DNA from: Nannocystis sp.
GTDB lineage: Bacteria; Myxococcota_A; Polyangia; Nannocystales; Nannocystaceae
Direction of reading: 5' to 3'
Length of the DNA: 64,000 nt
Assembly: GCF_016714285.1 (NCBI RefSeq)
Contig: NZ_JADJNN010000009.1
Span: 248,001-312,000, forward strand
Below the pieces are notes generated by a model. It made no database searches. It was given only the letters and a program-made list of their open reading frames with translations, and was not told the origin of the DNA. Numbering within the stretch: position 1 is the stretch's first letter; each line of letters begins with the position of its first letter. The position numbers were made by a program, and so were the translations under genes. Below are positions 14,376 through 23,330 of the stretch, piece by piece.

Positions 14376-15625
14376 TCACAGGCTGACGGGGCCAGGCCAG
14401 GCGCCGTCCGCTGTGACGCGCCCGAACTGCAGGCCGGGCCGGCGACCCCAGCACCACACGGCGCCGTCGCTGCGCAGGGCGCAGCTGTGCTCGCGGCCCG
14501 CGACGATCTGCGTCGCAGTGCCGACCTCGGCGACGGCGACCGGGGCGTCGCGGTCGTGGGTGCTGCCGTCGCCGAGCTGACTGTTGCCATTGCTGCCCCA
14601 GCAGCGCAGCGCGCCGTCCGTGAGGCGCGCGCAGCTATGATAGCCGCCCGTCGAGATCTCGACCACGCCCTGCAACCCGGCCACCGCGACGGGCGCCGTG
14701 CTGTCGCGCCGCGATCCCCGGCCGAGCTGGCCGTATTCGTTGGAGCCCCAGCAGCTCACCGCGCCGGTGTCGTGCAGCGCGCAGCTGTGGTTCTCACCGA
14801 TCGACAGCTGCTTCACGCCGGCGAGCTTCGGGACGACGACGGGCGTGCGCTTCACCGCCTGCTTGCCGACGCTGCCGTCGCCGAGCTGGCCGAACTCGTT
14901 CCAGCCCCAGCATTGCACGGTCTGGTCGGCCATCACGGCGCAGCCGTGGAATCCCCCGAGCGCGATCTGCTTCACGCCCGTGAGCGGCGGGGGCCCGGCG
15001 TCGGGGCCGGACGGTCGACCTCGCTGCCGTCGCCGAATTGCCCGACGTTGTTGCGGCCCCAGAAGCGGAGGCTCCCGTCGCCGAGCAGCGCCGCCGCGTG
15101 CCAGTCACCGGCGTCGATCTGGGTCGCGCCCGCGAGGCCCTGCACCGCCGCTGGCGTCGCTCGCGTGGCGCCGAGGGTCGAGCCCGTACCGAGCTGGCCC
15201 ATCGAATCGCTGCCCCAGCATTCGACGGTGCCGTCGCTGCGCCGCGCGCAGCTGAAATTATCGCCGAGCGCCAGCTCGACCACACCGGTCAGCCCCTTGA
15301 TCGTCGCCGGCGTCGCGGCTTGCGGCGCCGCGATGCCGAGCTGCCCCTCATCATTCATGCCCCAGCAGCGCACGCTGGTGTCCGATAGCAGCAGGCAGGT
15401 ATGGCTGCTGCCGGCGGCGATCGCTCGCACCACCGGGGGCAGGGTGGGCGCGGGCGGGCTCACGGCCGTGGTGGGCGGCGGGCTGACGGGCTCGGGCGCC
15501 GCTGCGATCGGTGCGGCGGCCACGGGTGTCGGCGCGGGCGCGGGCGCATTGGGTCCGCCACACGCCGTAATCAACACGAGCATCAGGGTACCGGGGAGGG
15601 GTGCTGCGGCCCGCGAGGTCGACAT
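14376..15625 (-). pseudogene. RCC1-repeat lipoprotein, split by a frameshift
   Basis: Two abutting frames together encode one protein. Frame one (15625 to about 14990) has a signal peptide and lipobox (LMLVLITACGG), a Pro/Ala linker, then RCC1-type blades (SSHTCLLLSDTSVRCWG, NFSCARRSDGTVECWG, WHAAALLGDGSLRFWG). Frame two (about 14990 to 14376) carries straight on with blades of the same pattern (FHGCAVMADQTVQCWG, HSCALHDTGAVSCWG, YHSCARLTDGALRCWG, HSCALRSDGAVWCWG). The switch falls in a G/C-run patch near 14988-15000, so one missing or extra base explains it. Whether this is real inactivation or a sequencing slip cannot be told; the rest of the gene is well preserved, which favours a recent event or an error. 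Confidence 0.8.
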
Positions 15626-15739
15626 GCCGCGAGTCTACCGGAGCCCCGGGGTGACGGCCGACAAAAGCACGGTGCGAAGTCGCTCGGCTCGTGTCGCTGC
15701 GGCGGCGAGCTGACGCATGGCCCGTGATACGGTGTCGCG

Positions 15740-16129
15740 GTGCGACGAGACCGCCTGCTGACCACCATTCGACGCGATTTGATCGTACCGGCCGTGCTGG
15801 CGGTCTCCTCGGTTGCACCTGCGTGCGGCGGCAAGGACGGGACCACCACTGGTTCCACGGGCAAGGCGGAGGCCACGACTGAGATGATGCCAACCAGCAC
15901 CGGCACCACAGGTACAGAAGCGGGTACAGCTGGTAGCACGAGCGGCGAATTGCCCGACTGTCGCATGTACGACGGCCAGGACGAGACCTGCTCGAGCATG
16001 TTCGAGTGTATCTACCTGCTCAGCCAGGACGTGTGCATCGTCCGCTGCAACTACTTCCACGACCAGGCCACCTGCGAGATGCAAGAGTATTGCTATTGGG
16101 ATACTGGCGGCTGCTATCTCGCTGTATGA
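15740..16129 (+). CDS. Small Cys-rich lipoprotein
   Basis: 129 residues from GTG 15740. Arg-rich start then hydrophobic stretch and lipobox-like APACGG, a Thr/Gly/Ser spacer, and a compact domain with eight Cys (DCRMYDGQDETC, FECIYLL, CIVRCNYFHDQATC, YCYWDTGGCY). Likely a secreted, disulphide-stabilised surface protein, as with several others in the window. Divergent to the RCC1 lipoprotein gene. No family assigned. Confidence 0.65.
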   Translation: MRRDRLLTTIRRDLIVPAVLAVSSVAPACGGKDGTTTGSTGKAEATTEMMPTSTGTTGTEAGTAGSTSGELPDCRMYDGQDETCSSMFECIYLLSQDVCIVRCNYFHDQATCEMQEYCYWDTGGCYLAV

Positions 16130-16187
16130 TAGGTCGCAGAGCAGCCGGTCGGGCTGCAGGACCACAAGAGACTCCCGGAGCCCTCCG

Positions 16188-16213
16188 CCTGCCGCCTACA
16201 GCGGCGGCAGGCA
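16188..16213. terminator. Perfect 10-bp hairpin between convergent genes
   Basis: Arms GCCTGCCGCC (16188-16197) and GGCGGCAGGC (16204-16213) with a 6-base loop sit in the convergent gap and overlap the last codons of the minus-strand lipoprotein. Candidate bidirectional terminator; no T tract. Confidence 0.4.
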
Positions 16214-17623
16214 GGTGACGTTGAAGAGCGCGTTGCCGGTGAAGTCGGAGTATGTATACGGGCGATTGAGGCCGTCGTAGGAGTCGACGACCGTCAGCGT
16301 GTCGACGTCGATCTTCATGACGACCTCGGGGTCGATCGGGTTGTTGCCGTCATCGACATCGGAGTAGTTGACGGCCCACAGGAAGCCCTTGGCGTCGAAG
16401 CCGATGCCCTTCATGTAATACGGCGTCTTGAAGACCGGGCCGAGCGCGAGGGTCTCGATGTTCACGGCGGTGATGCCGTTGCCCGAGGCGACCCACATCA
16501 AGTCATCGAGGCCCTCGGCCAGACCGGCGCCGCTGTAGAACCCGGGCACGAGGTCCCAGGTCTCGGTCTCCGGGTCGAAGCGGCCCGCGCCGATCATGCT
16601 GACCGCGTTGGAGGACAGCCAGACGCGATTCTTGTGGTCGACGGTGATCCCGTAGGGCCCGACCTCCGTCGGCACCTTCCAGATCTTGTAGGCGAAGTTG
16701 TCGATGTACACGCGCGCCATCTTGCTCTGGCCGAGGAAGCCGAGCGGGGTGAAGAAGAGGTCGCCGTGGGTGTTCACGGCGGCGCCGTAGGCCCCGTAAC
16801 CCTCGCCCGAGAAGGTCGGGATGGTGATCTGCTTGTCGATCTTGCCGGTCTCGCCGTCGACCAGCGAGACGATGACGCCGCCGGCAGCGCCCATCCCGGG
16901 GAACAGGCCCGGCTTCTCGCTCATCACCGTCCACACCTTCTCGCCGGTGGTGTTGCAGCTGCCCGGCAGGACCGAGCCCTGCGTCCACGCGACCGGGCGC
17001 TGGTTGCTGGTCGGGAAATCGATGTACCAGGCGCGGCACTCCTCCATGTCCCACGCGAGCACGTCATCCTTGCCGGTCGAGGTCTGGATGCCCGGGACCC
17101 CGTTGGTGTCCTTGCAATCCGCCTTGTCCGCGTAGAACTTGACGAGGCCGCCGTGGCGGTTGGCGACCGCGACGTCGCCCTTGAGCGAGACCGAGGTCCG
17201 CGAGGGGTTGCCCATGCCGTCGGGTCGCGTGATATAGCGGGCCTCTTCGGCGAGGGTGGTCATATTGATCTTCGAGACCGTGCCCTCCACGGAGTTGGCG
17301 ACCCAGACATAGTTGAACTCACAGCCGCAGGCGAGGCCCCCGTCCGGCACGCCGAGGTCGAGCTTGGGCCCGTTGCCGCCGGTGGTGGTGGGCACGTCCG
17401 GGCCGGTGGCGTCGGAGGCGGAGGCGGAACCATCGGTCGCGCTGACGCCGGTCGTGGGTTCGGTCGCCCCGTTGGTGGGGTTGGTCGGGTTGGTCGGGTT
17501 CGTGACCGCGGTCGCGGAGTCGGAGGCGCTCGCCGAGCCCTGCGAATCGTCCCCGCATGCGAGGGTCGCCGAGACGGCCGCAGAGCAAAAAACCAGGAGC
17601 GTGGCGCGGTCTGACGAGCTCAT
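16196..17623 (-). CDS. Lipoprotein with NHL/Vgb-like beta-propeller
   Basis: 475 residues from the ATG at 17623 (the frame stays open to 17695, but the signal peptide starts here). Signal peptide ending in lipobox TLACGDD; a 75-residue Ser/Thr/Gly/Asp spacer with a tandem NPT-NPT-NPT run from a 9-bp DNA repeat; then CGCEFNYVWVANSVEGTVSKIN and further blades (NGITAVNIETLALG, YGITVDHKNRVWLSSN, FDAKGFLWAVNYSD) as in streptogramin-lyase-like and NHL propellers. No catalytic His pair of Vgb was found, so binding rather than lyase activity is likely. Extracellular, lipid-anchored. Confidence 0.8.
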   Translation of the reverse strand: MSSSDRATLLVFCSAAVSATLACGDDSQGSASASDSATAVTNPTNPTNPTNGATEPTTGVSATDGSASASDATGPDVPTTTGGNGPKLDLGVPDGGLACGCEFNYVWVANSVEGTVSKINMTTLAEEARYITRPDGMGNPSRTSVSLKGDVAVANRHGGLVKFYADKADCKDTNGVPGIQTSTGKDDVLAWDMEECRAWYIDFPTSNQRPVAWTQGSVLPGSCNTTGEKVWTVMSEKPGLFPGMGAAGGVIVSLVDGETGKIDKQITIPTFSGEGYGAYGAAVNTHGDLFFTPLGFLGQSKMARVYIDNFAYKIWKVPTEVGPYGITVDHKNRVWLSSNAVSMIGAGRFDPETETWDLVPGFYSGAGLAEGLDDLMWVASGNGITAVNIETLALGPVFKTPYYMKGIGFDAKGFLWAVNYSDVDDGNNPIDPEVVMKIDVDTLTVVDSYDGLNRPYTYSDFTGNALFNVTCLPPL

Positions 17624-17780
17624 TTGCGCACGGTACACCTCCGCCAAGCTCCTGGCCAGCCCCCGCGGTGGGCTCTGAACGCGGCCCGGAGGCATCGAGC
17701 TTTCGCGGATGTGCCGGGCCCGCGGTGCTCAGGAGAGATCAGCGATCCGGTGGTTTAGCTGGAGCAGCAGTCGCAGGGTC

Positions 17781-19931
17781 TCACGCTCGTCGCGCCATAC
17801 ACCGGCGGGGAAGTCGTAGCAGTCCGTGACCGCGTCGTTCAACGCGTCGTGCGCCGAGTGCAGCGGCGAGGTGCCCCGGCCATCCTGTGGATCTGGTGAT
17901 GCAGCCGGGTGAGGACCCAGGGCCCCGCTGTTTGCAGGCCGCGGCGCGCGTGCGGTCGAAGGTCTCGGCGGTCTCGGCCACCCGGTCGGCCTTGCTGCCC
18001 GGTGGACGTGCGCCGGGGACATAGCGGGCGGCGGACAGGGGAGGGAAGGGGAAGGTCTCGAAGATCGTCGTGTTGGTGTAGCGGAGGTCGCCCTTCAGGG
18101 TCGAGCCGCGGGCCCGGGCCCAGATGGCGTGAAGCTGAGATTGCAGGATCCCAAAGTGATAGTATTCGTGGAGGGCGACGACCATGAGCTGGTGGTCGAA
18201 GCAGGTGGCCCGCGCCTGGCGCGAGACGACCAGGTGCGGCGCGACGCAGGGGATGACGAGCACGCACGGGAGCGCCGCGATGGCGGCGCGCATGCGCGGG
18301 CGCGGGCGGACGAATTGCCACCATCGCAGCTTCTCGGCGTCGGTCTTGCGCTCGGCGCCCGAGTGCTTCTTCGCGTAGACATGGCGCAGCAGGTGGCGAT
18401 AGGCGCCCGCGTAGGTCTGGGCCTCGCCCTGGTCCATGGCGGCGAAGTCGATGATATGCCGGGTCGGCCGCTGCCCGGGATCGCGGCTCACGTCGCGCCC
18501 GATCAGGAGCGGCCGGATCACCGCCGCCGAACCTGGATCGCCGCGGACGATCTCCGCGCGTTGCTCGTTCGTCAGCACGAAGCCCTCGTTCCCCGAGGTC
18601 ACGCCCATGAAGCACAGGCCCGTGTTTCTCCGGAGTTGCCGCGCGGTCGTCACGTCGACCGCCTCCGTCAGGCCCGGCGAGATCGCGGGGACGACCCGAC
18701 CCTCCAGGGTGCGGGGGCCCGGCCACGGCGACATCACCCAGTTGACGATCGCAATGTGCACGGCGGCCTCGCCCGGCCACGGGTACGACCTCCAGGCGTC
18801 GGTGATGGTCCCGCCGGCCGCGAGCACCGGGTCGATGCTGGCCGCGCGGCCCTCGTTCTGGGCGATCGAGTTGGTGCACACATATCCGGCGCGCTCCCCC
18901 GGCCGCAGCAGCTCGAGCGCGCGGGTGAACCAGTAGGTCGCATAGTCGGCGCCGCGATTGCCCGGATAGCGGGCGAACAGCTGCAGGGCCCGTGGGTCGC
19001 CGAACGCCCGCCGCAGCTTGCGGACGCCGAGGAAGGGCGGGTTGCCGACGATGGCGAGCTCGCCCGCGGGGCGGGGCCAGTCGACGACGAGCGCGTCGGC
19101 GTGGCGGATCGTGCTGTCATGGGCGCCGACGGGCCGGGTGGGCGCGGGGAGTCCGAGCTCGCGGCTGACGAGCTGCTCGGCGATAGCGAGGACCACCCGG
19201 GCGACGGACGCCGCGAGTCCGTCGATCTCGATCCCGTGGAGCTGCTGGACGGTGAACCAGGGACCGGGCGGCGGCGGCGTAATGTCCGCATGGAGCTTGG
19301 TCCACCGGTCGGCGAGGGCGGCCTCCAGCCGCTTCATCGCGCGATAGACGACGTATAGAAAGTTGCCGCAGCCGCAGGCCGGGTCGAGGACATGGAATGC
19401 CTGCATCCGCGCGATCGCCTGCTCGGCGTCGGCGGGCGTGCGAATCGCGGCGATGAGCGCCTGCCAGGGGGCGACCACGCTCGGGCCGACCACGCGGGCG
19501 ATGTCGGCTTCGCGTGTGAAGTGCGCCCCGAGCTCGTGGCGTTGGTCCGGATCGAGCGCCTGTTCGAAGATGGAGCCGAGGATCTCGGGCCGAATATCCT
19601 CCCAGTGGAAGTCACGCGCCGCGTCCGCGAGGACGCGGACCTGGGCTGGCGAGAGGATGAGGCGTGGGTCGCCGCCTGAGACAGCGGGCGGCCCAAGGGG
19701 CAGCAGCTCCACGTGCCCGGCGAACATGGCGAGGACAGACTCGAGCACGAGCCGCGTGACCTGCTCGCGGGCGGCGGGCTTGTCGGTCGCGGCCGCCACC
19801 ACCTCGCGGATGAGCCGTCCGAGTCGGCTGGCGAGCTCCAAGGTTGCCCGCTCCGGGCGATCGAGATCGCCGGCGGGGGGTCGCTCGCCGCGGCCCTCCA
19901 CTCGCGTCTGCGGATCGGCTGCATGCGGCAT
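17781..19931 (-). CDS. N6-adenine DNA methyltransferase (MmeI/Eco57I-like), C-terminus frameshifted
   Basis: 716 residues in the main frame from ATG 19931 (open back to 20045). Class I SAM-dependent DNA methylase: motif I LDPACGCGNFLYV, motif X-region GAHFTREADIARVV, LHGIEIDGLAASVAR, catalytic motif IV GNPPFLG, then a target-recognition-like part (PLLIGRDVSRDP, ATCFDHQLMVVALHEYYHFGILQS, TTIFETFPFPP). Family members end with a helical segment and a -YGWP-like motif. Here the main frame degenerates after about 17950, while two other frames supply the lost end: VLTRLHHQIH then HSAHDALNDAVTDCYDFPAG, stopping at 17729. Two indels near 17930 and 17895 would restore it. No nuclease motif is seen N-terminally and no restriction gene adjoins, so it may be a solitary methylase, if still active. 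Confidence 0.82.
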   Translation of the reverse strand: MPHAADPQTRVEGRGERPPAGDLDRPERATLELASRLGRLIREVVAAATDKPAAREQVTRLVLESVLAMFAGHVELLPLGPPAVSGGDPRLILSPAQVRVLADAARDFHWEDIRPEILGSIFEQALDPDQRHELGAHFTREADIARVVGPSVVAPWQALIAAIRTPADAEQAIARMQAFHVLDPACGCGNFLYVVYRAMKRLEAALADRWTKLHADITPPPPGPWFTVQQLHGIEIDGLAASVARVVLAIAEQLVSRELGLPAPTRPVGAHDSTIRHADALVVDWPRPAGELAIVGNPPFLGVRKLRRAFGDPRALQLFARYPGNRGADYATYWFTRALELLRPGERAGYVCTNSIAQNEGRAASIDPVLAAGGTITDAWRSYPWPGEAAVHIAIVNWVMSPWPGPRTLEGRVVPAISPGLTEAVDVTTARQLRRNTGLCFMGVTSGNEGFVLTNEQRAEIVRGDPGSAAVIRPLLIGRDVSRDPGQRPTRHIIDFAAMDQGEAQTYAGAYRHLLRHVYAKKHSGAERKTDAEKLRWWQFVRPRPRMRAAIAALPCVLVIPCVAPHLVVSRQARATCFDHQLMVVALHEYYHFGILQSQLHAIWARARGSTLKGDLRYTNTTIFETFPFPPLSAARYVPGARPPGSKADRVAETAETFDRTRAAACKQRGPGSSPGCITRSTGWPGHLAAALGARRVERRGHGLLRLPRRCMARRA

Positions 19932-20107
19932 GGGGCGCGCTTCTTCTAGCAGAGCCAGGCGGCGCCGTCCTGGCTTCGCTTCGCGCGATCGAGCGATCAC
20001 AGGAAGGACATCCCGGCGTTGACAGGCGAGGGACCCTGGGACCACTATCCGAGGGTAGGTGGTGGCATGCGCAATGGAATTAATGTGATCAGCGGCGGGG
20101 GTGATTC

Positions 20108-21042
20108 ATGAGCAGCGGGGCGGAGCAGACGAGGTGGTTGCAGGGTTGTCTGCGGCAGCTGGTCGATCCGGGGCTCGTGGTCGACGGTATCCCGGGCGGG
20201 CGCACCACGGCCGCTCTGAAGCGCTTTCAGCAGGAGCACGGGCTGCAGGCCGACGGTATCGCTGGTCCGCGGACGATCGCGCGGGAGGGCCGGGGCGCCG
20301 GGGGCCCCGGGGCCCCGGGCCGGGCCCCCGCGCCGGGGCCCCCGGGGGGGGGGGGGGGGGGGGGGTGTCGGTCGCGGCCGCGAGCGCGACGCCGCAGGGG
20401 GGCGCCGGGTATGTCGAGCGCCGCGTCAAGGTGAGGGTATATGGCACCATCGCCAAGGATGCGCCGCTGCTCGCGCCGGTGCCCGGTTCGAGCCCGGGGC
20501 CCAAGCGATTGCACGTACTCGCGGCCCGGGCCTTCGCCGCGATGGCGGTGGCGGTGCAGCGCGACCTCGGCATCGAGCTCAAGGCGGCCTCGGCGTGGCG
20601 AGCCCACCGCTGGACCTCGCGTGAGCAGTACGAAGCGGTGCTGATCGCCAAGTACAAGAGCGTCAAGGTGGGGAAGGCGTATCTCGCGTTCGATTCACCG
20701 CACGAGACCGGGCTGGCGGTGGACTTCGGGGTCGGCGGCCTCACCCCCTCGCGGGCCAGCATCCCGTCGCAACGCCAGCAGCCGCTGCACCGCTGGCTGG
20801 TGGAGCACGCGTCCGAGTTCGGCTGGTATCCCTACAAGACCGAGCCGTGGCACTGGGAGTTCCCGCTGAGCCTCGAGGCCTACCGCAGCGGCGTCGTCGA
20901 GGCGGACGACCCGGGGCCGCCGGAGGAGGCGGTCTCGTTCGGCGTCGGCGGCGACGACGAGGACGAGGAGGCGGTGATCGAGGACGGGGACCTCGACGAG
21001 CTCCCGGCGGACGCTGCTGCGTCCGACGCAGCGCCGCCGTGA
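20108..21042 (+). pseudogene. VanY-type D-Ala-D-Ala carboxypeptidase with peptidoglycan-binding domain, broken at poly-G
   Basis: Frame one from ATG 20108 encodes a PG_binding_1 domain (WLQGCLRQLVDPGLVVDG, RTTAALKRFQQEHGLQADG). It runs into a G/C-only linker. After the 22-G run the other frame encodes the peptidase: RVKVRVYGTIAKDAPLLAP, ASAWRAHRW, DSPHETGLAVDFG (metal ligands H and D), FGWYPYKTEPWHWEF (catalytic Glu and third His ligand). All M15B zinc and catalytic residues are there. Adding one base, or removing two, in the run joins both halves into one protein of about 310 residues plus an acidic tail (GGDDEDEEAVIEDGD). It would trim or recycle murein or attack prey wall. May be phase-variable or a read error. 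Confidence 0.8.
20344..20365 (+). repeat. 22-base poly-G tract inside the VanY-type gene
   Basis: Uninterrupted run of 22 G at the junction between the peptidoglycan-binding and peptidase parts, preceded by some 55 bases of only G and C. The run sits exactly where the two coding frames must be joined. Confidence 0.9.
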
Positions 21043-21188
21043 TCGGAGGCGGCCACGGCGTGGCCGCCGCGAGCTCAGCGCGTGCGTGATCGCGTGGCCG
21101 AGTGTCGATGACCGCGGGCGGGCATGAACTAGCGCTTGATTCACTGTCGCACATGAGCGATGGTCCCGCGCCTTCGGAGACCGGAATC

Positions 21189-22085
21189 ATGAGCCATTTG
21201 CAAGGATTGCTGTTCGAGATCAATCGCTACTCGGCCGAGGCGGAGCCGTTTCTGGCGCTGGCCGCCGAGGTCGCGGACCTGCCCCCGGACCTGCTCGAGC
21301 GGGCGCTCGTGGTCGCAGTGAGCCTCCCCAAGTCAACCCACGGCGCGAAGCCGGCGGCCCTGAAGAAGGCGCAGGCGCCCTTCCTGCAGGCGCTGACGAA
21401 GCGCTGCCCGGGGCTCGAGGCGCTGCTCAAGGACCTGAACCTGATGAAGGTCTTCGCCGACCCGCCGATGGAAGGTCCGTGGAAGAGCTACGAGAAGGCG
21501 CTGAAGATCGTCGATGCGGTCGACTTCATCGACGCGGAACGATTTTCCATGGCAGCCATGGAGCTGTGGTTTTCGGGCGGTGCTGCGACCGCCCTCTTGA
21601 CCGGAGCTCTCGCGCGGAGCTCGTCGTCGTCGTCGGTGTTCGCGGCGTACCGGGCTTGCTTCGAGCGGGCCGAGCTCACCCTCCACGTCGAACTCGAGCT
21701 GGATGGCGAGATGGTCGCGGGCGTCGGCGCGTTGCAGGGCGTGCAGTGGATGACCCTTCGGGGGAGGCACACGGGGATCGCCCATCTCGACGAGCTGGCG
21801 ACCTTCGCCCCGTTTGGACTGCACTACATGGTGCGCTCGCCCGACCTCGAGAACTTGCTCCCGCTGCGCAACCAGATCGCCTCGCTGACCGTCAAGCGCT
21901 GCGCCGACTTCAAGCCGGCGCTCCAGTTCGAGCGGCTCGAGAGGATCGTCGTCGCGTCGGAAGACCTGGCCAGGGCATTCGCGGTGCTCGGAGGCCGCGC
22001 AGGCCTGATGATCGCGGACCCGGTCACCGCCAGTGATCCCGAGGGGGCCGCACGCCAGCGCGCGACCTTCCTGGGCGAGGCGTGA
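21189..22085 (+). CDS. Hypothetical protein, helical, unknown
   Basis: 298 residues from ATG 21189, preceded by GGAGA; an extension to 21102 is open but has no ribosome site. N-terminal part is Leu/Ala-rich and helical (LAAEVADLPPDLLERALVVAV), followed by a Ser run (ARSSSSSSVFAAYR), then beta-rich segments with regular spacing (GVQWMTLRGRHTGIAHLDEL, IASLTVKRCADFKPALQFERL) that look like leucine-rich-type strands. Soluble, no signal peptide. Other myxobacterial proteins of this style sit in predation or toxin loci, but nothing here supports a function. Confidence 0.6.
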   Translation: MSHLQGLLFEINRYSAEAEPFLALAAEVADLPPDLLERALVVAVSLPKSTHGAKPAALKKAQAPFLQALTKRCPGLEALLKDLNLMKVFADPPMEGPWKSYEKALKIVDAVDFIDAERFSMAAMELWFSGGAATALLTGALARSSSSSSVFAAYRACFERAELTLHVELELDGEMVAGVGALQGVQWMTLRGRHTGIAHLDELATFAPFGLHYMVRSPDLENLLPLRNQIASLTVKRCADFKPALQFERLERIVVASEDLARAFAVLGGRAGLMIADPVTASDPEGAARQRATFLGEA

Positions 22086-22096
22086 GCTCGGACGCC

Positions 22097-22756
22097 TCAC
22101 TGCATGCCGCTACCCGCTGTGAGCACGTCGCCCGGCTTGGGCACGTCGAGCAGCTGGCGGTCCTGCACGCGTGCGAGCGTCACCTGGGCCACCAGCGCGC
22201 CGATCAGGCACATGAACATATCCCACTGCGTGTCCCAGACATCGCCCTGGGTCCCGAGGAACGCGTCCGCGGCGCTGCCTCCGAGCACGGCGCTGGCCCA
22301 CTCGAGGAATTCATACATCGCGCTGATCGCCAGACACACCGCGGAGGTGAGGAAGAACAGCCAGCCCCCGCGCCGCAGCGGCGTGCTGCGCAGCAAGATC
22401 TCCCGGACCACCATCGCCGGCACGAAGCCCTGCACGAAGTGCCCGAGCCGGTCGTAGTGATTGCGCCCGAGGTCCAGCAGGTCGCGCACCCAGAAGCCGA
22501 GCGGCACCTCCGCATACGTATAATGCGCGCCGATCGTCAGCACGACCGCGTGCACCGCGATCAACGCATAGACCAGCGTCGTGAGCGGGAATCGACGGTA
22601 TGTTAGCAGTAGCAGCGGCGCGGCGATCAGGATCGGCAGCACCTCCAGCCACCAGGTCGTACGATCTTTCGGCCCGACGCCCGACCACGTGAGCGCGAGC
22701 GCGACCGCGCACAGCAGGGCGACCAGGACACGCCCGCGGGTCGAGGCAGTGGACAC
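22097..22756 (-). CDS. YjdF/DUF2238-type integral membrane protein
   Basis: 219 residues with six or so hydrophobic spans. The conserved block HYTYAEVPLGFWVRDLLD followed by GRNHYDRLGHFVQGFVPA, and later SAMYEFLEWASAVLGG and DTQWDMFMCLIGA, is the DUF2238 (E. coli YjdF) signature. Inner-membrane protein of unknown function. Convergent with the gene ending at 22085 (11 bp gap). Confidence 0.88.
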   Translation of the reverse strand: MSTASTRGRVLVALLCAVALALTWSGVGPKDRTTWWLEVLPILIAAPLLLLTYRRFPLTTLVYALIAVHAVVLTIGAHYTYAEVPLGFWVRDLLDLGRNHYDRLGHFVQGFVPAMVVREILLRSTPLRRGGWLFFLTSAVCLAISAMYEFLEWASAVLGGSAADAFLGTQGDVWDTQWDMFMCLIGALVAQVTLARVQDRQLLDVPKPGDVLTAGSGMQ

Positions 22757-22860
22757 GCATCGATGATTATCACGGTGGCGGTCGGCCGCGAAGGTCCTGG
22801 GCCCGGGGGGACCGCCGCGACCACTTCGTACCTGGCGCGCGCGGATGTATACTCCCGGCG

Positions 22861-23307
22861 ATGCTGCTTCGCTTCGCCATCTACGGCGTGCTCGGCTGGG
22901 CCGCGGAGGTCGTGTGGACCGCGGCGTACGAGCTGGTCAGTGGCACGCGCAAGCATCCCACCGATGTGCGCGTGCGGGTGGCCATGACCCCGCCCGAGCG
23001 CTGGCGGCTGGCGGGGCACACGTACCTGTGGATGTTCCCGGTGTACGGCCTCGCCGGTCTGGCGTTTGAGCCCTGCCACGAGCTCGTGCGCGGGTGGTGG
23101 TGGCCGCTGCGCGGGCTTTGGTGGGCGACGCTGTGCTTCGCGGTCGAGTACGCGGTCGGCTGGGGCCTGCGGCGGGCGACCGGGCGCTGTCCGTGGGATT
23201 ACAGCTATGCGCGCTGGAACGTCGATGGATTGATCCGGCTCGACTATCTCCCGGTGTGGGTCGTGCTCGGATTCTTGCTCGAGCGCCTGCACGACGCGCT
23301 GCGCTGA
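22861..23307 (+). CDS. Putative ABC-transporter type IV / DUF1113-like membrane protein
   Basis: 148 residues with four hydrophobic spans. The start MLLRFAIYGVLGWAAEVVWT and the block GRCPWDYSYARWNVDGLIRL (WDYS...N..G.I.L) are the landmarks of the small family annotated as putative ABC-transporter type IV. Biochemical role unknown. Confidence 0.7.
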   Translation: MLLRFAIYGVLGWAAEVVWTAAYELVSGTRKHPTDVRVRVAMTPPERWRLAGHTYLWMFPVYGLAGLAFEPCHELVRGWWWPLRGLWWATLCFAVEYAVGWGLRRATGRCPWDYSYARWNVDGLIRLDYLPVWVVLGFLLERLHDALR

Positions 23308-23330
23308 CGGAGCTGCCTCAGCCGGGTCCG

